Shown here piece by piece: positions 28,409-36,747 of a stretch of 64,000 nucleotides of DNA (its first letter is position 1; every line of letters begins with the position of its first letter). The translations under genes and the position numbers were made by a program. Location of the stretch: the NCBI GenBank assembly GCA_041748075.1, contig JBGTDX010000036.1, positions 186,001 through 250,000 on the forward strand, read 5' to 3'. The stretch comes from JBGSYJ01 sp041748075. GTDB lineage: Bacteria; Acidobacteriota; Thermoanaerobaculia; Gp7-AA8. Under the pieces are notes generated by a model that was not told the origin of the DNA, did not search any database, and saw nothing but the letters and a program-made list of their open reading frames with translations.

Positions 28409-28509
28409 GCGATCGAATCAGTGGGGCGAGCGAAAACGCTCGTGAGGACATAGTATCTCCTGTGTAGTGTGATCCCAAGCACGTCCGCGATCGCAGACAC
28501 GCAGGTCAG

Positions 28510-29133
28510 GTGCTCACCGAGAGCCTGCTTCACTACGCAGGGCGGGATGACGTCATCGTGCTCGCGCTGCCGCGGGGCGGTGTGCCCGTCGGCTTCGAGG
28601 TGGCCAAAAAGCTGGGAGCTCCGCTCGACGTATTCATCGTCAGGAAGCTCGGATCCCCGGGCCATGAGGAGCTGGCGATGGGGGCGATCGCCAGCGGCGG
28701 GATTCTGGTTCTGAACGACGACGTAGTGCGGAGCCTGAGGGTCAGTCGCCAGGAGATCGAACAGGCAGCCGCGCGGGAATTGCTCGAGCTCGAAAGACGC
28801 GAGCGATTGTTTCGCGGCGACCGCGCAGCGCCGAACATCGAGGGACGCGTGGTCATTCTGGTCGATGACGGTCTTGCCACTGGATCGACCATGCGCGCTG
28901 CTGTTGCCGCGGTCCGGACGCAAAAGCCTTCCCGTATTGTGGTCGCGGTTCCGACCGGCGCGCCCGAGACATGCGAGGAGTTCCGGCAGGACGTCGACGA
29001 GGTCGTCTGCCCCTCGACACCCGATTACTTCCGAGCAGTCGGGATGTGGTACGACGACTTCACCCAGACCGAGGACCGCGAAGTACGATCGATTCTCGAG
29101 GCGGCCGGGGCCGGAACGAAGATCGATGTTTGA
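28510..29133 (+). CDS. Phosphoribosyltransferase-type protein
   Basis: 207 aa from GTG at 28510. PRPP-binding loop VVILVDDGLATGSTM is clear, plus VLALPRGGVPVGFEVAK and FIVRKLGSPGHEELAMGA, typical of the group often joined to dienelactone hydrolases. Homology-like sequence (VRDRRHAGQ) continues 12-15 codons upstream of the GTG, after a TAG at 28465, yet no standard start codon exists there, so the true 5' end is unclear. It is followed 130 bp later by a dienelactone-hydrolase-like gene. Function within nucleotide metabolism is not defined. Confidence 0.82.
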   Translation: MLTESLLHYAGRDDVIVLALPRGGVPVGFEVAKKLGAPLDVFIVRKLGSPGHEELAMGAIASGGILVLNDDVVRSLRVSRQEIEQAAARELLELERRERLFRGDRAAPNIEGRVVILVDDGLATGSTMRAAVAAVRTQKPSRIVVAVPTGAPETCEEFRQDVDEVVCPSTPDYFRAVGMWYDDFTQTEDREVRSILEAAGAGTKIDV

Positions 29134-29263
29134 AGCAGCGCAGATCGTTCGTCGTCATGCAGTGGACCTTTCCGTCACGACCGCGGGTTACGATCCACTT
29201 CTTTCGAGCAGGGTTGATGAGGCCCGCTGTTCTCGCGATGACCTTCGCGAAAGGAGGCGCGCA

Positions 29264-29920
29264 ATGAAACGCATTCAGGTGAAAGTTCCCGCCGGCAACA
29301 GGATTCTCGACGGGGACCTGAAATTTTCGGATGACCCGATCGGCGTGGTGCTGTTCGCTCATGGAAGTGGAAGCAGCAGGCATAGCCCGCGAAACCGCTT
29401 CGTTGCCGAGGCGCTGAATGACGCAAATCTCGCGACGCTGCTGCTCGATCTTCTCACGCGGGAAGAAGAGCAGCAGGATCTTCGGACAGGCCATCTTCGA
29501 TTCGACATCACGCTTCTCGCGGATCGGCTCGTCATGGCGACGGAGTGGCTCGCAGGGAATCCCGCGACCGCCTCACTTCCGGTCGGCTACTTCGGTGCGA
29601 GCACCGGTGGTGGTGCCGCGCTGGTGGCTGCTGCCAGTTTGGCGGATCGCGTCAGTGCCGTGGTTTCTCGTGGAGGGCGTCCCGATCTTGCCGGACCTGC
29701 GCTTCCACGTGTAAAAGCGCCGACGCTTCTGATCGTAGGTGGTAACGACGGGCCGGTGATCGGCATGAATCGCGAAGCCGAGCGTCTCATGACAGGTGTG
29801 CGGGAGGTGAGCATCGTTCCCGGCGCAAGCCATCTGTTCGAGGAGCCGGGAACGCTCGAGGAAGTCGCCGTGCTCGCACGTGAATGGTTCGTACGATTTC
29901 TTGGGAGCGCAGACGAATGA
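29264..29920 (+). CDS. Dienelactone-hydrolase-like alpha/beta hydrolase
   Basis: 218 aa from ATG at 29264 with AAGGAGG seven bases upstream; the longer frame to 28865 overlaps the upstream gene out of phase. Motifs: VVLFAHGSGSSRHSPRN (oxyanion), YFGASTGGGAALVAA (nucleophile Ser), LLIVGGNDGPV (Asp) and PGASHLFEEPG (His). It is soluble. In many bacteria this enzyme is fused to the phosphoribosyltransferase encoded just upstream, which supports a joint function. Confidence 0.85.
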   Translation: MKRIQVKVPAGNRILDGDLKFSDDPIGVVLFAHGSGSSRHSPRNRFVAEALNDANLATLLLDLLTREEEQQDLRTGHLRFDITLLADRLVMATEWLAGNPATASLPVGYFGASTGGGAALVAAASLADRVSAVVSRGGRPDLAGPALPRVKAPTLLIVGGNDGPVIGMNREAERLMTGVREVSIVPGASHLFEEPGTLEEVAVLAREWFVRFLGSADE

Positions 29921-29949
29921 ACCCCTCTTCCATGCGGAAGAGGGGTTCA
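29918..29949. terminator. Strong bidirectional hairpin terminator
   Basis: A perfect 14-bp stem (TGAACCCCTCTTCC, 29918-29931, with 29936-29949) and 4-nt loop. The first three bases are the hydrolase stop codon. It separates convergent genes at 29264 and 29963; there is no clear T tract. Confidence 0.8.
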
Positions 29950-29962
29950 TCAGGAATTCACA

Positions 29963-30940
29963 CTACTTTGCTGCGCGCTTCTGTGCAGTCAGCGTGCGGA
30001 TCATTTCCGCAGGGATCGTGCCCGACAGCGTCACGCTGTCCGAATTGCGGTTGACTGAGAATTTCCGGATCACCGGGACGAGCTCCGGAGCCTTGTCCTG
30101 AACAGCCAGCCGCCAGCCCGAAAGCAGCCCGCGGACCATGTCTTCGAGCAACTCCCGCGTTTCGGCATCAGCCGTTCGTGCGGTGGCGCTGAAAGTCATC
30201 GAGTCACCGCCATCTCTGGCCCAGACGTTTACGAATGAGACGGTCTTGAGTGCGCCCGCCATCGCTGTCCCTGCACCGCTGTTCGATCCCGAAAAGTTCG
30301 GAGTCTGGTTGAATTTTGCAGACCGCTGCACATCGACGACCAGCCATGATGTAGCCGCAGGGTTGACGGAGGCGACTTCGCGACCGAGCGCGGAACGTGA
30401 GAAGCCCGTGCCGCCGCTCTTTCGCGCTGCCAGCCCGGAAGCGACGGACGACTCATGGCCTGCGATTACCAGACTGGGGCTGAGGAATGCCACGGAGCCC
30501 TGCTCTTCGTTGTCGCCCGGCAGCAGGAAGTAAATCCCGTTCGGGGTCGCCTTCTTAATGGCACCCCGGCTGACGATCGCTTCCGCCAGACGGGCGGGAT
30601 CAAAACGCCCTTCGAAACCGACCAGGACTTGTGGCTTGCCCGAGGCCGTCGGCGTGAGCGAGACGACCGCGACGTCGACGTCTTCAGCCGGCTTCAGGCC
30701 CGCCTCACTCATGAAACGCGCTGCCTCTCCGTCGATCGACTTGTCGGTCTCCGAGAAGAGCCGGCCGGTAATGGCGCTCGTTCTCAGCTCGCTGATGCGA
30801 GCCAGTCCTACGGTAGTCGCGTCGGCGGGAACGAGTGAAAGCGCGCCGCCCGTCTGTGCGGCAGACTCGCCCGCCAGCAGGGCAACGGCCATTACCGCGA
30901 GACCCAGCGATAATTCAGAAATTCTCTTCCTGGGATTCAT
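29963..30940 (-). CDS. Secreted protein of the ABC-exporter operon
   Basis: 325 aa from ATG at 30940, with AAGGAG nine bases upstream; longer frames to 31150 overlap the permease. Residues 1-27 are a signal peptide (LSLGLAVMAVALLAGESAAQ). The remainder has repeated VPADATTVGLARISELR-like and TPNGIYFLLPGDNEEQ segments, then TFSATARTADAETRELLEDM; such patterns occur in Acidobacteriota/Planctomycetes periplasmic proteins of unknown role. It is last in an operon with an ABC ATPase and permease, so it may be tied to that transporter. Confidence 0.75.
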   Translation of the reverse strand: MNPRKRISELSLGLAVMAVALLAGESAAQTGGALSLVPADATTVGLARISELRTSAITGRLFSETDKSIDGEAARFMSEAGLKPAEDVDVAVVSLTPTASGKPQVLVGFEGRFDPARLAEAIVSRGAIKKATPNGIYFLLPGDNEEQGSVAFLSPSLVIAGHESSVASGLAARKSGGTGFSRSALGREVASVNPAATSWLVVDVQRSAKFNQTPNFSGSNSGAGTAMAGALKTVSFVNVWARDGGDSMTFSATARTADAETRELLEDMVRGLLSGWRLAVQDKAPELVPVIRKFSVNRNSDSVTLSGTIPAEMIRTLTAQKRAAK

Positions 30941-30942
30941 AG

Positions 30943-31797
30943 CTAAAACTCCTTTCGTTGGAACAACCATAGGGCGAGAGCCAGACATGTGATTCCGAAC
31001 AGTCCGGTCGACAGGAACACTCCTGAATTCAGCGCGGTCGTCAGTTCCTGAGGCGCTTCGTTTCCATAGACGAGAGCGATCACCGACTGTCCGAGTTCGG
31101 AGGTCTTGGGGAAAATCCAATAAAGAGCATGAACGAGGTCTGCGCGCCATTCGACCGAGATCGCAGCTTCGATTTTCTCGTGGGCTGCGAGGATCGCCGA
31201 GAAGAAGAAGATCCCGTACGTCGTCATGATGGACACCGCCGTCGATGAAGTTACGACGCCGACCAGAAATGCAAAGGCCAGCAGTACCGAGATCGTGAAC
31301 AGAATCACCAGACCGCCCAATAGAAACCGCGGATGAAAGACCCCGGTCTTCCAGATCACGATGAGCCAGATGCTGCCGATCAGATAAATCAGGTTCACCG
31401 CCGCGAGCGCGATCCCGGCCACGTAGCGAGAAAGAAGCAGCTTCGCCCGATGAATCGGACGCGAAAGATAGAGGTCGATCGTTCCTTTCTCCATGAGTCT
31501 CGGCACCAGATGGGCTGTGGCAAAAATGGCGAGGAACGTCCCGATCAGATAGAGGAAAGCGGAGAAGCCGGATTCGAACCCCAGGACGAGCTTGTCCAGG
31601 CTGACCTGGCCTCCGCTCATCTCGACCGACTTGCCGAAGAGCTTTGCACCGGCAAGCGCGCCGTCGACGACATCGAGGTTCACGGCAAGCGCGAAAATCA
31701 TGATGAACAGGGACGAGAGAAAGAAATAGGCGAGCAGCGTCCAGCGGGCGGCAGCCTCACGAAATACTTCTTCGACGTTCGTGAACAGAACTCTCAT
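30943..31797 (-). CDS. ABC-2-type transporter permease
   Basis: 284 aa, six helices: one at residues 18-40, then five grouped from about 85. It begins RVLFTNVEEVFREAAARW, a cytoplasmic helix typical of ABC-2 permeases, and contains LMEKGTIDLYLSRPIHRAKLLLSRY, the conserved coupling segment. ATGA overlap ties it to the ATPase gene upstream. It probably exports a drug, lipid or glycan precursor; substrate unknown. Confidence 0.88.
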   Translation of the reverse strand: MRVLFTNVEEVFREAAARWTLLAYFFLSSLFIMIFALAVNLDVVDGALAGAKLFGKSVEMSGGQVSLDKLVLGFESGFSAFLYLIGTFLAIFATAHLVPRLMEKGTIDLYLSRPIHRAKLLLSRYVAGIALAAVNLIYLIGSIWLIVIWKTGVFHPRFLLGGLVILFTISVLLAFAFLVGVVTSSTAVSIMTTYGIFFFSAILAAHEKIEAAISVEWRADLVHALYWIFPKTSELGQSVIALVYGNEAPQELTTALNSGVFLSTGLFGITCLALALWLFQRKEF

Positions 31798-32756
31798 GCT
31801 TCCACCTCGGACTGCGCAGCACCACTGACTTCTTCTGCCCGTACCAGACCGACAAAAACATCTTCGAGCGTCGAGCGGACCGGCGAGAGCTCGGATAGCA
31901 TGCCTCCACGACTCCGGAGACGGTCGACCAGAGCATTCAGATGTTCGACGTCTCTGACTGCGAGCACCAGGTGCCCGTTGAGGCGTTCCACTCCCGCTCC
32001 GCTCTCGCGGAACTCTGCCACGATCGATTCATCCAGCGCCGAGGCGACCATCTTGTAGCGGGCCTCGGTGTGCGTAAGCTCTTCGATCGTCCCGGACGCG
32101 GCCAGCCTTCCTCGACGAAGGACCGCGACACGGTCGCACGTGAGCTCGATCTCCGACAGGAGATGAGAGTTGATGAAAATGGTCGTGCCATTGTTCGCCT
32201 GCTCGCGAAGAAGGTCGCGGATCTCGCGCCGGCCTACGGGATCGACTCCGTCGGTGGGCTCATCCAGCAGCAGAAGTGACGGCTCGTGAATCAGCGCGGA
32301 AGCAAGGCCGAGCCGCTGCGTCATTCCCTTGGAGTATTTCTTTACTTTGACGTCGATCCAGTCCGCGATGCGCAGCCGTTCGAGCAGCGGCATCATCCTG
32401 CTGTTCAGCGTCTTCGAATCGATCCCGGAAAGGCGGCCGAATATCGAGAGCGTCTCGCGGGCGGTCAGGTATCCGGGAAATCGATGCCCCTCCGGAAGGT
32501 AGCCGACTTTGCGGCGGCTCTCGGGATTGCTCACCGGGAGGCCGAGAAGGGAGGCTGTTCCTGTCGTGGCGGCCGTCAGGCCGAGCAGGATCTTCACGGC
32601 AGTGGTCTTGCCGGCGCCGTTGGGTCCGAGAAGGCCGAAGAGCTCACCCTGCTCCACGCGGAGGTCCAGGGCCTCGAGGGCATGGACTTTTCTGCGGCCC
32701 AGCGAGGAGGTGTAGACCTTCCCGAGGTTGGTGGCTTCGATGGCTGGAGCGGTCAT
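31794..32756 (-). CDS. ABC transporter ATPase
   Basis: 320 aa. Walker A GLLGPNGAGKTTAVKI, Q-loop near KVGYLPEGHRFPGYLT, signature YSKGMTQRLGLASAL, Walker B LLLLDEPTDGVDP and H-loop INSHLLSEIE. The C-terminal 90 residues resemble the regulatory extension of CcmA-type ATPases. It partners with the permease through an ATGA overlap. The AT-rich gap 32757-32914 upstream probably holds the operon promoter, though no strong -35/-10 pair is visible. Confidence 0.95.
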   Translation of the reverse strand: MTAPAIEATNLGKVYTSSLGRRKVHALEALDLRVEQGELFGLLGPNGAGKTTAVKILLGLTAATTGTASLLGLPVSNPESRRKVGYLPEGHRFPGYLTARETLSIFGRLSGIDSKTLNSRMMPLLERLRIADWIDVKVKKYSKGMTQRLGLASALIHEPSLLLLDEPTDGVDPVGRREIRDLLREQANNGTTIFINSHLLSEIELTCDRVAVLRRGRLAASGTIEELTHTEARYKMVASALDESIVAEFRESGAGVERLNGHLVLAVRDVEHLNALVDRLRSRGGMLSELSPVRSTLEDVFVGLVRAEEVSGAAQSEVEA

Positions 32757-32914
32757 GTCAGAAGCTGATACGTGGATTAGAGGCCGGAGTTATGGGAATT
32801 GTCACTGAAGTACTTTATATCACAAAGTTAGAGGTTGGATATGAAATTTTGAACCCTTCGGCACGCGTGAGCGAGGGCGAGGGGAGTTCAGAACCCATTC
32901 CGCGGGGCGAGGGG

Positions 32915-34951
32915 TCACCCTTTCAGCAGTTCTTTCAGTCGCTCGGGATCGTCGGTCGGCTCGAGGCAGTGGTAGCCCTCGCACACATACACAGCCAGTT
33001 TGTCCGCTGGCCGGTTCGCCATCAGCGGAAGATCGGGAGCTGCCGAGGAGGCTAGAATTCTGTGAGGCAGATAAGCCTCTCCGATCGCGCGGCGGAGGGC
33101 GGCAAAACCGGGATCGTCGTGCTCACCGGTGAGCGCGATCTCTTTCGGCCTGGCTGCCCGCCACTCCGCAGCGGTGAGGAGAAACCCGAAGCCCGATGGA
33201 TATCGCTGCGCCATAGACCAGGTCGACTGGATTGCCTCGCCGGCCGCCCGTTCCATCGTGGCGTCGCCGAAGTAAAGGGCGAGACGATTCAGCACATCGG
33301 CAGCGACGGAGTTGCCGCCCGGCGTGGCGTTGTCGAAGACGTCTTTGGGCCGCGCGATGAGCTTCTCGTGATCATCCGGCGTGTCGAAGAAGCCGCCGTT
33401 GTCCCGGTCGGCGTAACGCCCCGTGATCTGGTCTGCAAGCAGACGTGCGGTGTTCAGGTAGCGAGGCTCCTGAGTTGCCTCGAAGGCGGCGATGAGACCC
33501 CACGCGACCCCCGCGTAATCCTCGAGCAGTCCGGGGATCTTCCGGATTCCTTCCTTGTAGCTGCGGAAAAGGCGGGAGCCGTCCAGCATCGAGTCGATGA
33601 GGAAATCAGCGTTGCGGCGAACGGCGTCGACGTACTCGGCTCTGTCGAACGCCGATGCCGCCTCAGCGAAGGCCGCCAGCATCCATCCGTTCCAGCCGGC
33701 CAGGATTTTTTCGTCGCGGCCGGGGCGTACACGCTGCTCCCTGACGCCGTAGAGTTTGCATTTGCCACGGGCGATCAGGTCTGAGAGAACTTCGGTCGAC
33801 ATACCGAGGTCGCTGGCAACCGCTTCCAGATCACGCGGCGTATTGAGGATGTTCTTCTCTTCCCAGTTGCCTCGCTCCGTCACATCAAAAACGGCTGAGA
33901 ATGCGCGTCCTTCTTCGGAGCCGAGCACATCGAAAATTTCGGAGCGCTGCCAGACGTAGAACCTGCCCTCTTCCCCTTCGGAATCTGCATCGAGTGTCGA
34001 GTAGAACCCCCCTTCCGGCGACGTCATCTCGCGCAGAACGAACCCGAGAGTCTCGTTTGCGACGCGGGCGAAAAGGGGATCTTTAGTCCATTGCCATGCG
34101 TGCACGTAAAGCCGCGCGAGCAGAGCGTTGTCGTAGAGCATCTTCTCGAAGTGGGGCGCGAGCCAGCGGGCATCGACCGAGTAGCGGTGAAATCCGCCGC
34201 CGATCTGATCGTAGATGCCGCCGCCCGCCATCTTCCGCAGGGTCGTCTCGATCACATTGCGAATCTCGGCGTCCTCGGTGCGATGTGCGACCTGCATGAG
34301 GAACTCCAGCGTCATCGACGGCGGAAACTTGGGCGCGCCGCCGAAACCGCCGTGGACGGGATCGAAATTGCTGATCGTCCGCTTCGCGATGGATGTGAGT
34401 ACATCCTGGGTGATCTCCTCGTCCGCACCCCGTCTCGGGTTCGCAGAGATCGCCTCGACGATCTCCCTGGTCGCCTCATCGACCTGTCCGCGATGATTTC
34501 GCCACGCGCTCGACAGATGCGCGAGAACCCTCTTGAATCCGGGCATGCCGCGGGAGTCTTCCGGCGGGTAGTACGTGCCCCCGAAGAATGGAACTCCCTC
34601 TGGTGTGAGAAACATGGACATCGGCCATCCGCCGTGTCCCGTCATCATCTGTACGGCTTTCATGTAGATGGAATCGACATCCGGCCGCTCTTCACGATCG
34701 ACCTTGATCGAGACGAACTCCCTGTTCAGGATCTCGGCGACAGACTCGTCCTCGAACGACTCCCTTTCCATGACGTGGCACCAGTGGCAGGCCGAGTATC
34801 CGATCGACAGAAACACCGGTTTGTCTTCCTCGCGTGCACGCTGGAATGCCTCATCGCCCCACGGATACCAGTCAACCGGATTGTGGGCGTGCTGGAGCAG
34901 GTATGGCGAAGTCTCCTGAGCGAGACGATTGGTATGTCGGGTCGTGCTCAC
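32915..34951 (-). CDS. YyaL/SSP411-type thioredoxin-domain protein
   Basis: 678 aa from GTG at 34951, with AGGGGG four bases upstream; ATG at 34984 is possible but lacks a ribosome site. N-terminal TSPYLLQHAHNPVDWYPWGDEAF and SACHWCHVMERESF define the DUF255 thioredoxin-like domain with a CxxC site. The rest is an alpha/alpha barrel of the N-acylglucosamine-epimerase/GH-like type (GGIYDQIGGGFHRYSVD, DADSEGEEGRFYVW). The family is widespread and its true activity is unclear. No signal peptide is seen. Downstream genes are on the opposite side of a 158-bp gap. Confidence 0.92.
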   Translation of the reverse strand: MSTTRHTNRLAQETSPYLLQHAHNPVDWYPWGDEAFQRAREEDKPVFLSIGYSACHWCHVMERESFEDESVAEILNREFVSIKVDREERPDVDSIYMKAVQMMTGHGGWPMSMFLTPEGVPFFGGTYYPPEDSRGMPGFKRVLAHLSSAWRNHRGQVDEATREIVEAISANPRRGADEEITQDVLTSIAKRTISNFDPVHGGFGGAPKFPPSMTLEFLMQVAHRTEDAEIRNVIETTLRKMAGGGIYDQIGGGFHRYSVDARWLAPHFEKMLYDNALLARLYVHAWQWTKDPLFARVANETLGFVLREMTSPEGGFYSTLDADSEGEEGRFYVWQRSEIFDVLGSEEGRAFSAVFDVTERGNWEEKNILNTPRDLEAVASDLGMSTEVLSDLIARGKCKLYGVREQRVRPGRDEKILAGWNGWMLAAFAEAASAFDRAEYVDAVRRNADFLIDSMLDGSRLFRSYKEGIRKIPGLLEDYAGVAWGLIAAFEATQEPRYLNTARLLADQITGRYADRDNGGFFDTPDDHEKLIARPKDVFDNATPGGNSVAADVLNRLALYFGDATMERAAGEAIQSTWSMAQRYPSGFGFLLTAAEWRAARPKEIALTGEHDDPGFAALRRAIGEAYLPHRILASSAAPDLPLMANRPADKLAVYVCEGYHCLEPTDDPERLKELLKG

Positions 34952-35124
34952 GGTTCCCCCTGGTGCGATTTGAGAAGTCGACATGCCATGCCGAAGCTCG
35001 AGACTGTGTCGACACTCGACATCTTTGACACGGTCTCGCTGCGATCAGAATGACAGCGTGCCCGTTCCGCGCGGACGCGTCAGCAGGGCTTCTGCACAGA
35101 ACGTTCCGCGGAAAGAAGGAACGC

Positions 35125-35625
35125 TCAGCTGCGGTTGGACGGAACTCCGTCGACGAGCCTGCTCTCTTCCCGAACGTTGGAAATACGCCGCAACCGCCAG
35201 CCCAGCTCGGTCTTCACCCATGTCTCCTGTTGTGTCGCGACGGTATCCACGCGTCGTAGCTCGCCGTCGATCGCCCGCATCCGGGAGATTTCCTGCTGAA
35301 CTGTGGCGACCGCCTCGCCATCCCTCACTTCGAGAGCCTGAATCGAGTAGCGGAAGTGGAGCGGATCGAGGCTGGTGTCGAAGAGGTCCTGCCAGGCGGC
35401 GCGCACTTCGGAGGCTTCTGTCGCGCTGCCGTCGGAGCCAACCATGAAAAAGTCTTCGCTCCAGATCGCAGCTACGGCGTTCATGTCCCTGCGCGCGTTC
35501 GCTTCGGCAAGAGTCTGGTACTGAACCTCGAGCTCCTGGCGGACAATCTCGCTGTCGATGCTCGAGTCGATTGAGGCGCAGGCGCTCAGAAGGAGCGCAA
35601 AGGCGACGAGGGGCGTTCTGATCAT
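35125..35625 (-). CDS. Lipoprotein with SnoaL/DUF4440-like domain
   Basis: 166 aa from ATG at 35625; the longer frame to 35742 overlaps xerC. The N-terminus is a lipoprotein signal with lipobox LLLSACAS. The rest fits an NTF2-like fold: LAEANARRDMNAVAAIWSEDF, DLFDTSLDPLHFRYSI and TQQETWVKTELGWRLRRI. Such small cone-shaped domains bind hydrophobic ligands or catalyse isomerisation; here it is membrane-anchored and its substrate unknown. It follows xerC by 67 bp. Confidence 0.8.
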   Translation of the reverse strand: MIRTPLVAFALLLSACASIDSSIDSEIVRQELEVQYQTLAEANARRDMNAVAAIWSEDFFMVGSDGSATEASEVRAAWQDLFDTSLDPLHFRYSIQALEVRDGEAVATVQQEISRMRAIDGELRRVDTVATQQETWVKTELGWRLRRISNVREESRLVDGVPSNRS

Positions 35626-35692
35626 TTTGAGTGTTCCTACGGTACACCTGCACGAAGGATCTGTCACCGGAGGACCGCCGGACACGCTTCGG

Positions 35693-36604
35693 CTACGCTC
35701 TGGGGTGACTCTTCTTATAAACCTCCATGAGCTTCCAGTCATTCAGATGCGTGTACTTCTGGGTCGTCGACAGCGATGCATGGCCGAGCAGCTCCTGAAT
35801 CGATCTGAGGTCAGCCCCTGCGTTGAGGAGATGCGTAGCGAATGAATGGCGCATCGCGTGAGGCGAGATTCCGTGTCGGAGCGAAGCGTCCCGAACGTAG
35901 TCATCGAACAGCCGCCGCACGCTTCTCGCGCTGATCCGCGTTCCCCGGTAGTTTACGAAGAGCGGCTGCTCCTCGTCGATGTCCGATTCGCTGACGAGAT
36001 CCTGCCGCACCCGAAGATACTCGCGCAGCCCTTCCTCTGCTTTTCTCCCGAACGGAACGATCCTCTCTCTGGATCCCTTACCCCGAACCTTGACCAGGCG
36101 TGATCGCAGCTGAAGATCGTCGAGATCAATTCCGACGAGCTCGCTGATCCGAAGTCCCGAGGCGTAGAGAAGCTCGAGCCAGGCCCGGTCGCGCACGCCC
36201 AGAGGACGCTCGAGGTCAGGCTGTTCCAGAAGCAACGCAATCTCCGCGGTCTGCATGACGGCCGGAAGGTGTTTCTCCCGTTTCGGAGTCGCCACTCCCC
36301 GCGCCGCGTTCTTCGTCACGATTCCTTCCCGCATCAGGAATTTGAAGAACGAGCGGAGCGCTGAAAGATGCCTGGCCATCGATGAACGGCTGAGCTTGCG
36401 CCGGCCGAGGTGTGCAAGGTACGAGCGGATGGCGAGATGGTCGACTTTCTGCCAGTCGAGCGCATCCCGGGAGATGGTGAAGTAGTCCTGGAGGAGAAAA
36501 CTGACGAACGAGTCGAGATCCTCGCGATAGGCGATCACCGTGTTGACGGCAATGTTCCGCTCGTATGTCAGATGGTCGAGAAAATCTCCGATTTCGCTGG
36601 TCAT
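35693..36604 (-). CDS. xerC: Tyrosine recombinase XerC/D
   Basis: 303 aa, with GGGAGG seven bases before ATG 36604. N-terminal core-binding SAM-like domain (residues about 1-85), then a catalytic domain with Arg152 (SGLRISEL), Lys176 (RGKGSRE), His249/Arg252 (HAMRHSFATHLL), His275 (LGHASLSTTQKY) and nucleophile Tyr284. Length is typical of XerC, which resolves chromosome dimers; assignment as XerC rather than XerD is by general resemblance. There is no phage-like neighbour. Confidence 0.92.
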   Translation of the reverse strand: MTSEIGDFLDHLTYERNIAVNTVIAYREDLDSFVSFLLQDYFTISRDALDWQKVDHLAIRSYLAHLGRRKLSRSSMARHLSALRSFFKFLMREGIVTKNAARGVATPKREKHLPAVMQTAEIALLLEQPDLERPLGVRDRAWLELLYASGLRISELVGIDLDDLQLRSRLVKVRGKGSRERIVPFGRKAEEGLREYLRVRQDLVSESDIDEEQPLFVNYRGTRISARSVRRLFDDYVRDASLRHGISPHAMRHSFATHLLNAGADLRSIQELLGHASLSTTQKYTHLNDWKLMEVYKKSHPRA

Positions 36605-36621
36605 CCCACACCCTCCCGAAG

Positions 36622-36700
36622 CAATTGAGAATTGAAAATTCAGAATTCAGAAAACCGGGGCGGGGGCGGTTCTGAAGTCTGAATTCTGAATTCTCAATTG
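36622..36700. repeat. Inverted pair of heptamer-based repeats
   Basis: Left arm 36622-36652 and right arm 36671-36700 both contain CAATTGAGAATT plus CAGAATTCAGA; the left arm has one additional 7-bp unit. It fills most of the divergent gap between xerC and gcvT. No riboswitch-like fold was found there. Confidence 0.8.
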
Positions 36701-36747
36701 TCTTCACCTATGTTACGTTAGCCGTCCCTCCGGGGATAGGCCGATCC

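Noticed and set aside
36605..36747. Glycine riboswitch upstream of gcvT
   Set aside because: The gap is filled by heptamer repeats and has no glycine-aptamer pattern.
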